Source: a virus. From it: DNA of 64,000 bases. The notes under the pieces were generated by a model. That model had not been told where the DNA came from, did no database searches, and saw only the letters and a program-made list of their open reading frames with translations. This document shows positions 25,801 through 33,201 of the stretch, piece after piece (position 1 is the first letter of the stretch; each line of letters starts with the position of its first letter). The stretch is from positions 32,452-96,451 of the IMG/VR virus record IMGVR_UViG_3300037264_006128; one strand, 5' to 3'. The position numbers and the translations under genes are program-made.

Positions 25801-27453
25801 CTCCCGAACTTCCCCCGTATTGATGCCGCGTGCGAATTCCCTGAAAACATCACCAAGCTCGCTTAAGGCATCCCCTGCCTCCAAAGTGCCTTCCTTGGTT
25901 TTCCGCACGTCTTCTAGGTAGGCAGTGACGAATTTGGAGCCGAGCCAAGCAGCGCCCGACTTCGTGTACTCCATCGAGCTTTGCCCGCTTTCCTCCGCTG
26001 CCTTACCGTAAAAGTGCGCCCCGATTCCGCCAGCAGCAATGGCGCTAGTAAGTGGGCGTGTTTGCGGGATGGCCATGCCAAGCAGGAAAGCCCCCTTTGC
26101 CCACTCTGGAATCTTGTCGAAGGAAGCCGCCAATTCACCAATGGCAAGGGCGAATTTGCCGACGTAGGGGGCTGCAACCTGCGCCGTCTTTCCCATCCCC
26201 TCCATGACCCCGCGCATGCCTTCAGCAAGCGCTGGCTCGTTTGCTGCAACCCAATCGCGGGTTGCGGAAATCATGTCCCTCATGGCCGGCAGGTAATCGT
26301 TACCAACCGCAATGGCCACCCGGGTAAAGTCGTTCGCCAGCAGGGTCAACTGGTTGCGGATCGTTGCGAAGCGCACTTCTGATTGCCGCTGTAGGGCGAT
26401 GTCCTTCTCATACGCATCCTTGTTTAGCTTCATCGCAGATTCGAGAACGCGATACCCAGCAGCCACCCTCAACAAAGCATCGCGCAAGCGGATCTCCTGC
26501 AGCCCAAGCTGCCTGACGGCTTCGTACTGTTCGCCGGAGCCTTTCTTCATCTGCCCAAGGCCCTTGAGGAAATCCGCGTACACCCTGGCGGGGTCCCCAG
26601 TCTCGGGATCCAGTCCGGCCTTGAACGCATCGACGCTCGCCCTTATGGCCGCGCTGCGGTCTGTCTTCCACAGTTGCGTAAATTTCTGGGCCCCCTTCGC
26701 CGCGATTTCCGCGAATAGCTCAAGTTTGTGTCCGCCAGTTGAGGCGGCTTCTCCGATGCGCAGCATCATCCTGGAAATGGCCGAACCACCGGCATCGGAC
26801 CGAACGCCCAACGAGGCCAGGGCGGTACCAAATGCCAGGATGCGGTCTTCGCCAACGCCAACCACGCTGGCCGCACCAGCGATCCGCAGCGTCATGTCCA
26901 AGATTTCGGATTCCGTGGCTGCCGACTTCACCCCCAATTCCACCAACGCGCTGGCCAGATTCGTCAGCTTGTCCCCAGCCGTTCCGGTCATGTTCTTCAG
27001 CTTGGCCAGGCCCACGATCGCCTCTTCGGCGGACATATTCGTGGCTACGCCCAAGCGAACGGCCGTTTCAGCGAAGTTCTCGATATCCGCGGTTGCTACA
27101 CCCAGCTGCCCTGCCGCTTCACCAAGTTTGTAAATGTCGTCCACGGAAACTGGCAGGGTGCGGGTCATCCCCATCATGGTCTTGCGCAGCTCTTCCAGTT
27201 GGTTGTTGGTTGCCTCCACCGTTCGCTTGACGCCGGCAAAGGCACTTTCGGCCGATATTGCCGGGCCCGCGATGGCACCCATCACGATTTCCACACTGCG
27301 GAAAGTGCGGCGGGCAAGATCCAGCGCCTGGTTGAAGGTGATGATCCGATATTCGAGGCCGGAAAAGGCGTTGTCGATGCCCTTCACCCCGGTGATCACC
27401 GCCGCCTGGCCAGATGTCTGGAAGGCAAACGTCGTCCCGCTGCCTACAGCCAT
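22828..27453 (-). CDS. Tail tape measure protein (TP901/PhageMin_Tail type)
   Basis: 1541 aa, the longest protein in the window. Residues about 60-300 match the TP901 core: YKLGEAAGQLGVATADIENF, NMSAEEAIVGLAKL and MTLRIAGAASVVGVGEDRIL. The centre is long helical sequence (GELRAPTELELQAPALAPKF repeated as LRAPTEHELKTFF) and the C-terminus is Gly-rich (GAGGAGDSGGGGSGGIMINL). It sets tail length and fills the tube; 1541 aa implies a tail of roughly 230 nm at about 0.15 nm per residue (a family rule of thumb). It follows the GT frameshift gene. Confidence 0.95.
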   Translation of the reverse strand: MAVGSGTTFAFQTSGQAAVITGVKGIDNAFSGLEYRIITFNQALDLARRTFRSVEIVMGAIAGPAISAESAFAGVKRTVEATNNQLEELRKTMMGMTRTLPVSVDDIYKLGEAAGQLGVATADIENFAETAVRLGVATNMSAEEAIVGLAKLKNMTGTAGDKLTNLASALVELGVKSAATESEILDMTLRIAGAASVVGVGEDRILAFGTALASLGVRSDAGGSAISRMMLRIGEAASTGGHKLELFAEIAAKGAQKFTQLWKTDRSAAIRASVDAFKAGLDPETGDPARVYADFLKGLGQMKKGSGEQYEAVRQLGLQEIRLRDALLRVAAGYRVLESAMKLNKDAYEKDIALQRQSEVRFATIRNQLTLLANDFTRVAIAVGNDYLPAMRDMISATRDWVAANEPALAEGMRGVMEGMGKTAQVAAPYVGKFALAIGELAASFDKIPEWAKGAFLLGMAIPQTRPLTSAIAAGGIGAHFYGKAAEESGQSSMEYTKSGAAWLGSKFVTAYLEDVRKTKEGTLEAGDALSELGDVFREFARGINTGEVREIFERRMPGALTNDVFPSGSRNRVLSLSDFRRDFESLDQRIANLFVGDKGEAVESPFDGALKNLTQAVRNFPAPVDRESELAGKAMRDLGSQFASSISDFAASAKGAVGELRAPTELELQAPALAPKFAELRAPTEHELKTFFKDMGDRVREGAEHLRDSTQTFSEEFTDGIQGMFEVPAGFLKTEVAKLPTATDFLEAWLKQLASDDWAKTLVKSKYLPKVMTRAELYGEKGGYVGGIPDESKELVQWTQNFTAAFDEQTKAVMRGTPILAALFENVRGEMIPITGEIIDALKDITDATKEGGVAFADQENFLVGLMGAWESFVGRFSDLQKELLDSQVLYSEQMQRIGPQLEKLSESYKSALYKRSYQEELEELAGGPGAVGPRQPTEGQYYNGILITAKMAAELQEGTWKKWFPEQFEAAKKAVEEYGSSAALVAEQERLIWASVGHTVEGVTFTYELARKAVDGLGESSSGLSAVEQRRLDKIFEMTNAQRQQTAAEEETVRQRRASVDPLYALAEGMRELRAQEEAYAKVHRDADLEGPMVGGMTPEVSSRLREQLWDQIANDMNSSQERWNEYFDTVNRGFSSLMSVVDNFCSSFEDTLAETLLTGKGDWKGFFESLAKDLLKWNIHQALVMPIETPLKKMMAQVAGYEYETIGSVKARAEAGLMPEAIANVGQRGQQAIWNTANTQPVNEGPAYSPYRLGRGIEVQPPQDSLRLEEHYTPVTIGHGGRPSLTGYPTSPLGYEQPYEVPASPYRRGLEPTGNGPWGEGMAPTGDVVEKGVEEMGTSWKQETVKMGSEFVGMLQWVGGAFNTMMGTLLTALIGGQPDVSAGGFFKSLAINTGGAAFGWGMGALAAGPSQQTRIPMTQGEQMDWNAANFGERYASAPKKHSGGLASNEMPAILQRGELVVPKEHVAGVLSGAGGAGDSGGGGSGGIMINLSMPIGVTSLDPRGAAAVIQAQMPQIEAGIYRAIERGGTLARAVGRRS

Positions 27454-27456
27454 CGT

Positions 27457-28256
27457 TTACCTCTTCTTGCCGCGCGGCTTTCGCGGCGGTTGTTCTTTCG
27501 GTGGTTTATCATCGGCGGCCTTCTTCCGTCTCGACTTCCGCGCTGATTCTTCGCTGTGGATCTTCATGTATTCGCGATCCAGGTGTTCTGTGACTTCCGC
27601 AAGCTCCTCCCATCGTCGCCGCGGCACATTGTGCAGAACGCAGTACGCCAGCATTTCCGACTGGGGGATCCCCTGCGGGTCCCCCATGTCGCGCTGACGT
27701 GCGTTGGCAAGCGTGCTGTAAGCGTCCCAGAGCCACTGTAGATCGTGTCGTAGGCATGGCCCTGGCGGTTCCTTCTTGCGCAGCCCTAATCGGACGAGTT
27801 CGTCGAGGATGTCTCTGTCTCGCTTCCCCCGCCGGTAGTTCCAACGAAGGAAGCGAGCAAGTTTCCCAGGGCGTTCCCATCCGTGTGCGCCATGTACGGC
27901 TCCCGCAGCTGGGCCATTCGCCAGATGCGTTCGCGGAACCACGAAACGTTCTTCAGGATGACGTAAGCAGCTTCCGGGCTGTACGGGATCACCTGATCGC
28001 GGAACTTCATGTTCTCCCATCCCAACAGCGTGGCCTCTGCCATCGTCTTCGCCAGGGCTTCTTCCGTGATTTCGTTCGCCCTGCCATCGGCGCTTGCGTC
28101 AAGGAACTCCTCTCGTCGTTCCTCCATGTTCTTCTGCAGGCACTCCGCGTACCTGCGGCTGAACGCGCGGCCGATCAGAACCTTCGCGTCGTCGATCTCT
28201 TGCCAAACGCCATCCTCGACCTTCTCCGAGTCGAGGACCCATTCTTCGATGTTCAC
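27457..28256 (-). CDS. Tail assembly chaperone GT fusion made by -1 frameshift
   Basis: Predicted 266-aa product: residues 1-132 from the G-like frame, then after a -1 slip at 27867-27861 the frame continues to a stop at 27457 (134 more residues, starting LARFLRWNYRRGK). The extension is basic (PPKEQPPRKPRGKKR at its end) and has no plausible start of its own. Lambda makes gpG and gpGT (140 and about 279 aa) in the same way at the same place, just before the tape measure. The fusion would recruit tail tube protein to the tape measure. Confidence 0.85.
27786..28256 (-). CDS. Tail assembly chaperone, G-like
   Basis: 156 aa, mainly helical. It precedes the tape measure and follows the tail tube gene, matching lambda gpG in size and place. 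C-terminal 25 residues are low complexity (GGGSETETSSTNSSD) and would be replaced in the frameshift product. In-frame heptamer G GGA AAC (codons 131-132) allows the -1 shift. Most ribosomes should make this short form. Confidence 0.85.
   Translation of the reverse strand: MNIEEWVLDSEKVEDGVWQEIDDAKVLIGRAFSRRYAECLQKNMEERREEFLDASADGRANEITEEALAKTMAEATLLGWENMKFRDQVIPYSPEAAYVILKNVSWFRERIWRMAQLREPYMAHTDGNALGNLLASFVGTTGGGSETETSSTNSSD
27861..27867 (-). promoter_or_regulatory. -1 programmed ribosomal frameshift site GGGAAAC
   Basis: The minus strand reads G GGA AAC in the zero frame of the G-like gene (GGA is codon 131, AAC is 132), fitting X XXY YYZ. Slipping gives GGG AAA and enters the frame that ends at 27457. 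Lambda G/T uses GGGAAAG. No downstream pseudoknot was worked out. Confidence 0.85.
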
Positions 28257-28292
28257 GGCATTCCCCTTCCTGCCCCCGCCGGGCGCTTCTTC

Positions 28293-29537
28293 CTACGCAA
28301 ACGAATCCACTTGGATCATGTACTTTTCGTTGTCGCTGGCGGTGTACGGCTCAACGCCGAAGTTGATCGTTTCGATGATGTCCGTGTTCAGCCCGCTTGC
28401 CGGCGTGTCTTCCGCCATCAGCTCGATCTGCGGCAGCGTCACGATGAAGTAGTTTCTGGCGGGGTTTCCGACGGTCACGCCGTAGCCATCGTGCATGGTG
28501 TATTCGAGGGAAGTTCGTTCGTCCGCCAGGAACTTCGTGTACAGGGCCAGGTTCTGGAAGTACATTTGCACCTGGCCGGTGATCTCCACATCGCCTTGCC
28601 CGAAGCTGATCGGCCGATCGCGCCGCGGCGTGTCGTCCGGGCATCCCAAGCCGGTACGCTGCCGGATGTTGTTCATCATCTCCAGCGTGATCCCACTGAC
28701 GACCACGGTCATCGTAGTCCCATCCTCTTTGATCGGGCACACGTTCAAGCTGCCCACATACGGGGTGAAGTCGATCGCATCCAGAATGGACCCGCCACCA
28801 GGGATGGTGCCGTCCGAAACGAGCACGGTGTTCGCGCCTATCCACGTGAAGCTCGTCTGGATGATCTGCTTCGCCGCAGCTTCCAACCGCCAGCGGTCCA
28901 CTTCACAGCCCGTGTGGTAGATCCTGGCGCCCAGCGCGTTCACGTCGGTCATGTCCGTCATCGACTTGATCAGCGTGAAGGCAGTTTCACGTGTTCCGTT
29001 GCGAATGCAGTGAACGTTCACGTCCCCGGTTTCAGTCCCGTTGGTCAAGGTTTCACTGACAACCACGGTGGTTTCGTTCGTCACTGCGGTGATCGTATGC
29101 ACGCCGTTGTCCGCCAATAGCCCAGTCGTGAACCCCTTCAGGCGGATCTTCATCCCCACCTGCACCCCGCTCGTCACGAATGTGGCCCCAACGACGGCAA
29201 TGGTATGCGTGGTGCTGACGGTAACGCTTGCCGTGTAGTCGCAAGTGACCCACGTGTTCATCATCACGGCCTTCAGCCAGTCGTCCATGGCCAGGTATCC
29301 CAGCTCCGTAGCCACGTCGCCTTCGGCCCCCTGCATCACCTGCATGTACTGGCCGCCCATGCGGTCGGATCGCAGCCGCGCAGACTTGATCGTTTCCTTC
29401 GTCGGCTTCAGCGTTTCCGAGTTGATGTAGATCGCCCGCTTGTTTTCGGTCGGTACGACGTTCCATCCGTTGGTGCTGGCGCGGAGTTCTTCCCCGTACG
29501 CCATCTGCATCCTGTTGCTTTGCGCCTGGTTGCCCAT
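28293..29537 (-). CDS. Major tail tube protein
   Basis: 414 aa. The opening (AYGEELRASTNGWNVVPTEN; LKPTKETIKSARLRSDRMGG) matches the Phage_tube_2-type tail tube family. Residues about 105-190 look like an inserted Ig/SH3-like domain (VSTTHTIAVVGATFVTSGVQ; NGVHTITAVTNETTVVV), which may project from the tail. RBS AAGGAGAG precedes the ATG. Next gene is the tail chaperone, as expected for this module. Confidence 0.88.
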   Translation of the reverse strand: MGNQAQSNRMQMAYGEELRASTNGWNVVPTENKRAIYINSETLKPTKETIKSARLRSDRMGGQYMQVMQGAEGDVATELGYLAMDDWLKAVMMNTWVTCDYTASVTVSTTHTIAVVGATFVTSGVQVGMKIRLKGFTTGLLADNGVHTITAVTNETTVVVSETLTNGTETGDVNVHCIRNGTRETAFTLIKSMTDMTDVNALGARIYHTGCEVDRWRLEAAAKQIIQTSFTWIGANTVLVSDGTIPGGGSILDAIDFTPYVGSLNVCPIKEDGTTMTVVVSGITLEMMNNIRQRTGLGCPDDTPRRDRPISFGQGDVEITGQVQMYFQNLALYTKFLADERTSLEYTMHDGYGVTVGNPARNYFIVTLPQIELMAEDTPASGLNTDIIETINFGVEPYTASDNEKYMIQVDSFA

Positions 29538-29550
29538 TGATTCTCTCCTT

Positions 29551-29961
29551 TTACTGCGTCAAGTGATAGAAATACTCCCAGGCGAATCCCTCGCCGTACC
29601 ATTCTTCCTCTTCGGCCATCGACCACGGGATGCGATCCCCGGTGGTGATGCCATCGAACTGTTGCGTAGCAAAGATCCCCTCTGCGCGATCCAACAAAAC
29701 CGAAACCTCATGCCGCCCCGAATCCCTCGGTACGAAGATGTACAGAACAACGTGCCCAAAGTTCCGCAGCCGCGTGCTTCCCGGGCCGCACCCCAAGCTG
29801 ATCGGGCCACCTAACCCCTCCTGAATGCGCAACCGCACCCACGGTGCCGGCGGATTGCGTGGCGGCGTGAAATCCAGGTTTGGCAGCGCGTACGGACACG
29901 CACCAGCCCAGCCGGTTATGAAATGCGATTTCAAGGCAATGTCCACTTCCGCCGCGGTCAT
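29551..29961 (-). CDS. Tail terminator-like protein (DUF4128 type)
   Basis: 136 aa from ATG 29961; the longer frame with an upstream Met has no support. Opening TAAEVDIALKSHFITGW and core WVRLRIQEGLGG plus GHVVLYIFVPRDSGRH follow the DUF4128/lambda gpU-like fold, which caps the tail tube and joins it to the head. It is between the tail tube gene and the HK97 gp10-like gene, where the terminator is expected, but separated from the latter by a rightward homing endonuclease gene. Confidence 0.75.
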   Translation of the reverse strand: MTAAEVDIALKSHFITGWAGACPYALPNLDFTPPRNPPAPWVRLRIQEGLGGPISLGCGPGSTRLRNFGHVVLYIFVPRDSGRHEVSVLLDRAEGIFATQQFDGITTGDRIPWSMAEEEEWYGEGFAWEYFYHLTQ

Positions 29962-29996
29962 TTGCTTGCCCTCGCGTGAGATGCTAAAACGCCGCC

Positions 29997-30560
29997 ATGG
30001 ACGAACAGATGGCAATTGCCGAATGTGCCCCCAACGAAGAATGGCGCCCCGTCGAAGGGTACGTGGGCCTGTACGAAGTCAGCAACCTCGGCCGCGTCCG
30101 ATCCCTCCCGCGCTTCGTGCGTTCCCGTGGCGGTGGAACTGCCTCGATCGACGGCCGCATCCTGAAGCCCTCCCCTGTGGAGGGGGGCTACCTGCAAGTA
30201 CGGCTTGCGCGGGACGGAAGGCAGAAAGCCGTTAACATCCACAGACTCGTGCTGGCCGCCTTCTGCGGGCCCCGGCCGCCCGGAATGGAAACGCGGCACC
30301 TGAACAACGACCCGGCCGACAACCGGGTTGAAAACCTCCGGTGGGGCACCCGCAAGGAGAACGCTGCGGACAAAGAACTGCACGGGACGGTTGTGCGTGG
30401 AAGTTCCCATCCGATGGCCACCCTCAACGAATCCCAAGTGCTTTCCGTTCTGGCGCGCATTGAACGCGGGGACAAGATGACCGACATCGCCCGGGACCTG
30501 GGGGTTTCCACCCACGCGATCTTCAGAATCAAACATGGCATTTCCTATCGCCATCTGTAG
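29997..30560 (+). CDS. NUMOD4-HNH homing endonuclease
   Basis: 187 aa, rightward, against the direction of all neighbours. NUMOD4 motif EEWRPVEGYVGLYEVSNLGR (14-33). HNH core has His82 in IHRLVLAAFC and RHLNNDPADNRVENLRWGTR (100-119) with His101, Asn104 and Asn109. A C-terminal DNA-binding helix-turn-helix follows (about 143-180, VLARIERGDKMTDIARDLGV). This is the classic free-standing phage homing endonuclease. It lies 36 nt from the divergent tail terminator start and 6 nt from the convergent connector gene, so it seems to have inserted between two tail-assembly genes without damaging them. Confidence 0.92.
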   Translation: MDEQMAIAECAPNEEWRPVEGYVGLYEVSNLGRVRSLPRFVRSRGGGTASIDGRILKPSPVEGGYLQVRLARDGRQKAVNIHRLVLAAFCGPRPPGMETRHLNNDPADNRVENLRWGTRKENAADKELHGTVVRGSSHPMATLNESQVLSVLARIERGDKMTDIARDLGVSTHAIFRIKHGISYRHL

Positions 30561-30565
30561 CCCGC

Positions 30566-31162
30566 CTAGAACTTCCTCGTCTTCAGCTGCTTCAGGTGGC
30601 CGGCAAGCCCTTCAGTCTTGCCATGCCACTTCACGTACACATCGACTTCCGGGGCAATCGGGACATCCATCCTGGGCAGCACGACGGTGAAATCACCGCT
30701 GTACTTGTTCTTCACGGCACGCTGCGCATCCAGCACCCAGTTCTCCGATTGCTGGTCGCTCCACCCGTGCATCAACCTGAAGATGTAGGGCACGCTGTTC
30801 GTGATGAACACCGCCGTGTCCAGATCGATGTTCTTTATCAGCGCGGTTGGAACCTTGGGGCGGATGTAGTAGCGCCCACTGCCCCACGGGATCGGGGCTT
30901 CCGGTAGCGCGTACGAGTCCACGTAATCCAGGCCCATGCGCCAGCTTCCCTGCGCGCGGCCGGAATCGACCGGTGTTCCGTTGACCGCCAGGATCCAGAA
31001 ATCCCGCGCCATCGCCCGCTTCGTGTCCCGCATCGCCTGCCAGCACGCAGGCGCCAGGCCGAACGGCATAGCCCTGTAACCGATGCGCGTACCCTGGCCT
31101 TCGAATTTCCCAGCCCGGTACACTGGTTTTCGCATCGTCACGTTGACTTTGAGATCCATCAA
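30566..31162 (-). CDS. HK97 gp10-like head-tail connector/tail completion protein
   Basis: 198 aa (start at 31162 or second Met at 31159). Characteristic strings are NGTPVDSGRAQGSWRMGLDY and VFITNSVPYIFRLMHGWSDQ, matching the gp10-like family in which a protein gaining structure in the neck carries a TGR/SGR-A-x-G-x-W motif and an NxxPYxxxLexG motif. It sits between the head-closure-like gene and the tail terminator gene. Confidence 0.8.
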   Translation of the reverse strand: MMDLKVNVTMRKPVYRAGKFEGQGTRIGYRAMPFGLAPACWQAMRDTKRAMARDFWILAVNGTPVDSGRAQGSWRMGLDYVDSYALPEAPIPWGSGRYYIRPKVPTALIKNIDLDTAVFITNSVPYIFRLMHGWSDQQSENWVLDAQRAVKNKYSGDFTVVLPRMDVPIAPEVDVYVKWHGKTEGLAGHLKQLKTRKF

Positions 31163-31163
31163 C

Positions 31164-31532
31164 TCATCCTGCCCGCAGCTGCAAGATCCACAATGCCGCG
31201 GCCGGGTCGGTCTTCCACTTCACCACCCGCACAATCCCACCGCCCGGCCGCGTGATCACATCGCCTTTGCCCGGCGTAATTTCCAGATCCAACCTCGCAA
31301 TGTACCCCTTCATGTCTGTGGCCAACACCTGCGGGTTCATGCGCTCGTATTCCGTGTACTCGTCGAAAACGACAGGGATGGCAGTGTAGTCGGTCGATGT
31401 CGCCGTCACGGCCCCTGTGGCTGGATCTTCCACCGAATCCGCCTTCACGGAATACGTGCAGCTTTCCGGGATGTTCCCGGTTGCCCCAATCGCCATTTGC
31501 GCGACTTTTCTTACTGTCTCCGCCAAGCCCAT
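31164..31532 (-). CDS. Head closure-like protein
   Basis: 122 aa with a beta-barrel look: SCTYSVKADSVEDPATGAVT, IPVVFDEYTEYERM, and ITPGKGDVITRPGGGIVRVV. The composition and place between the adaptor and gp10-like genes fit head-closure proteins of siphophages (gp16/FII-like). Assignment is by gene order and fold pattern, not a specific motif. Confidence 0.65.
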   Translation of the reverse strand: MGLAETVRKVAQMAIGATGNIPESCTYSVKADSVEDPATGAVTATSTDYTAIPVVFDEYTEYERMNPQVLATDMKGYIARLDLEITPGKGDVITRPGGGIVRVVKWKTDPAAALWILQLRAG

Positions 31533-31535
31533 AAC

Positions 31536-32060
31536 TCACGCCCGCAGGATCGGGATCGTCCATTCCGTCGAACTCGTCTCCGCGTACTGATCCAGCAACG
31601 CGCGAATGTACCGCGGAATGATCGCCGACCTTCCGATCGTACCATAGAACCCATTCTGCAACTCGATCTCGATTGGCCCAACCCGCAGGCGGCGAATCCC
31701 CGCCATGGAGCCCGTTTCCGATTCCCGATCGCCAGCCAAGATCAGATCCGCCACCTGGCACTGCGCCAGCTTCACGTCTTCCGGGTGGCTGTCTTCTGCA
31801 ACTTCCCTGCCGTACTTGTCGTACAGCCCATCCCGCGGCCAATCCCTGGCCTGATCGTCATAAGTGCGCGTGCCTTTGAACTTGTACTCCCGCTCAATTT
31901 CCTTCACTGCGTATACCAACGCCTCGTTCCGCCAGTCGGCATCCGCGGCATCCCACCCGTACCTGTACGGCAATGCCATCAGGATCGCGTCCGCTTCGAT
32001 CGCCGTCACGTACGAGTTTGCGGCGGTTCCGCCGACCGTTGCGTCAATCACCACCGGCAT
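31536..32060 (-). CDS. Head-tail adaptor (DnaT_2-type)
   Basis: 174 aa. The opening TAANSYVTAIEADAILMALP and the following WRNEALVYAVKEIEREYKFKG, DWPRDGLYDKYG match a family often labelled putative DnaT-like ssDNA-binding protein but located at the head-tail adaptor position in phage genomes. It is the first gene of the connector operon and lies 23 nt after the -10 box of the promoter at 32083-32112. Confidence 0.78.
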   Translation of the reverse strand: MPVVIDATVGGTAANSYVTAIEADAILMALPYRYGWDAADADWRNEALVYAVKEIEREYKFKGTRTYDDQARDWPRDGLYDKYGREVAEDSHPEDVKLAQCQVADLILAGDRESETGSMAGIRRLRVGPIEIELQNGFYGTIGRSAIIPRYIRALLDQYAETSSTEWTIPILRA

Positions 32061-32082
32061 CGCATCACCATTCCCTTATGTC

Positions 32083-32112
32083 GCTATACTCCGCCCGAAC
32101 TTCAACTGTCAA
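32083..32112 (-). promoter_or_regulatory. Putative promoter TTGACA-N18-TATAGC (leftward)
   Basis: On the minus strand TTGACA (32112-32107) is followed after 18 nt by TATAGC (32088-32083). It is in the 168-nt gap between the small basic gene and the adaptor gene, 23 nt before the adaptor ATG. Probably drives connector and tail genes. The -35 box is perfect; -10 is 4/6. Confidence 0.6.
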
Positions 32113-32220
32113 CTTCGAACACCCCACCAGGCCATCAAAACCCGCCCCAGGGGCACCATCAGCCATTCTGCGGGCCGTTCCCATCAATCTACCCCCACCT
32201 GCCAACCAGCGGCAAAGGAA

Positions 32221-32252
32221 GCCGCAAATCACCGCTTTCGCCGTTTGCGGCT
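32221..32252 (-). terminator. Possible hairpin terminator at end of small basic gene
   Basis: GCCGCAAA (32221-32228) pairs with TTTGCGGC (32244-32251). On the minus strand the stem is followed by TTCCTTT. It spans the stop codon at 32229-32231 of the 54-aa gene and would separate head transcription from the next promoter. The U tract is short. Confidence 0.35.
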
Positions 32253-32393
32253 AGGCTTCCATCCATGGGCGATGGCGTTCAGTAGCCGCTGTTGCGCCTG
32301 GGCCTTCCTCTTGCTTGTGCCCTTCGCGTGCGCTTTCCCCGTGTTGTCAACCACTTTCCACCTCTTGCCCGACTTCCGAAGACGCACGGGCAT
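32229..32393 (-). CDS. Small basic conserved phage protein
   Basis: 54 aa from ATG 32393, strongly basic. RLRKSGKRWKVVDNTGKAHA followed by KGTSKRKAQAQQRLLNAI and a Lys/Arg tail is the pattern of a small protein often found near phage head genes (charged strand, then a helix). It is divergent from, and 36 nt away from, the rightward AP2/HNH-type gene. Possibly nucleic-acid binding. Confidence 0.6.
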   Translation of the reverse strand: MPVRLRKSGKRWKVVDNTGKAHAKGTSKRKAQAQQRLLNAIAHGWKPSRKRRKR

Positions 32394-32428
32394 TGAAATC
32401 ACCGCCCCCCTGTGCCAAGGTGGGCACC

Positions 32429-32998
32429 ATGAGGGGAAAGAAGGTCGCGCCGGAAGTCGAAGCAGCAATCATCCGCCAGTACGCTACTGGCCGATTCACC
32501 CAGGCTTTGCTGGCAAGCGCCTTTCACCTTTCCATTCCCACCGTGAACAAGATCCTGCGCGCGGCGGCCCCCCGGTACTCCAAACACGGGATGTCCAGCA
32601 GCCCGGAATACGATATGTGGGTGAAGCTGCGCCGCAAGCCGAACGTTTGCGCCAGGTGGAAGGCGTCCTTTTCCGACTTCATCCTGGACGTTGGCCCCCG
32701 GGCTACCCCGGAATGGGTGTTGCGCAGAAAGAATCCGATGCGGCCGTACGAACGCTCCAACTGCCAATGGGTGAAACGCCCCCGGGCAGTGCCGCAAAAG
32801 CCACGAACCGCCATCCGGGCACGCCAGCTGCCGAAGCACCTGACTTTCCGTGGCCGGACCATGAGCATCGCAGCCTGGGCGCGGGAAACCGGCCTCGGCT
32901 TTACCCGCCTGCGGGGAAGACTGCGCACAGGTTGGGGCACGGAAGAGGCCCTGACCACACCGCCGAACCAACCCCGCCAGACCCGGGCCGAAGGGTAA
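32429..32998 (+). CDS. HTH plus AP2/HNH-like homing-type DNA-binding protein
   Basis: 189 aa from ATG 32429 (AAGGTG upstream), rightward. Residues about 5-40 form a helix-turn-helix (ALLASAFHLSIPTVNKILRA). The middle, HGMSSSPEYDMWVKLRRKPN ... ARWKASFSDFILDVGPR ... YERSNCQWVKR, matches phage AP2/HNH-related proteins. In those the central catalytic/zinc part is longer; here it is shortened, with few of the usual Cys/His residues. The C-terminus (FRGRTMSIAAWARETGL; GWGTEEALTTP) is the associated HTH. Probably a degraded homing endonuclease that may still bind DNA. Confidence 0.75.
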   Translation: MRGKKVAPEVEAAIIRQYATGRFTQALLASAFHLSIPTVNKILRAAAPRYSKHGMSSSPEYDMWVKLRRKPNVCARWKASFSDFILDVGPRATPEWVLRRKNPMRPYERSNCQWVKRPRAVPQKPRTAIRARQLPKHLTFRGRTMSIAAWARETGLGFTRLRGRLRTGWGTEEALTTPPNQPRQTRAEG

Positions 32999-33201
32999 CC
33001 AACAGCGCAACGCCGATGCCCGCAATTCGCTTGTGGGCGCCCACCCCGTTCCCACCGCTGCCACGTTGGAATGCACGTGACCGGATGAGGCATTCGGGCG
33101 CAACGATCCGGCAGGCCGCACCACTAGCCCCCTCACGCCATCTTCCTGCGTGCGCGGTTTCCAGCTTTTCGCCATCGGGGTATCCCCCGCGGCGAGTCTA
33201 G
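32999..33201. other. Intergenic gap, nothing recognised
   Basis: About 200 nt between the rightward AP2/HNH-type gene and the leftward 164-aa head-region gene. No supported frame, promoter or strong hairpin was seen. The two flanking genes are convergent. Confidence 0.5.

Noticed and set aside
27699-29120. Rightward frame of 473 aa across the tail chaperone and tail tube genes
   Set aside because: It lies antisense to two well-supported genes and has no recognisable domain or ribosome site.
30566-32060. Contractile-tail (myovirus) reading of the connector genes
   Set aside because: No sheath, baseplate wedge or spike gene is present; the tube, G/GT, tape measure and J-like order is that of a non-contractile tail.
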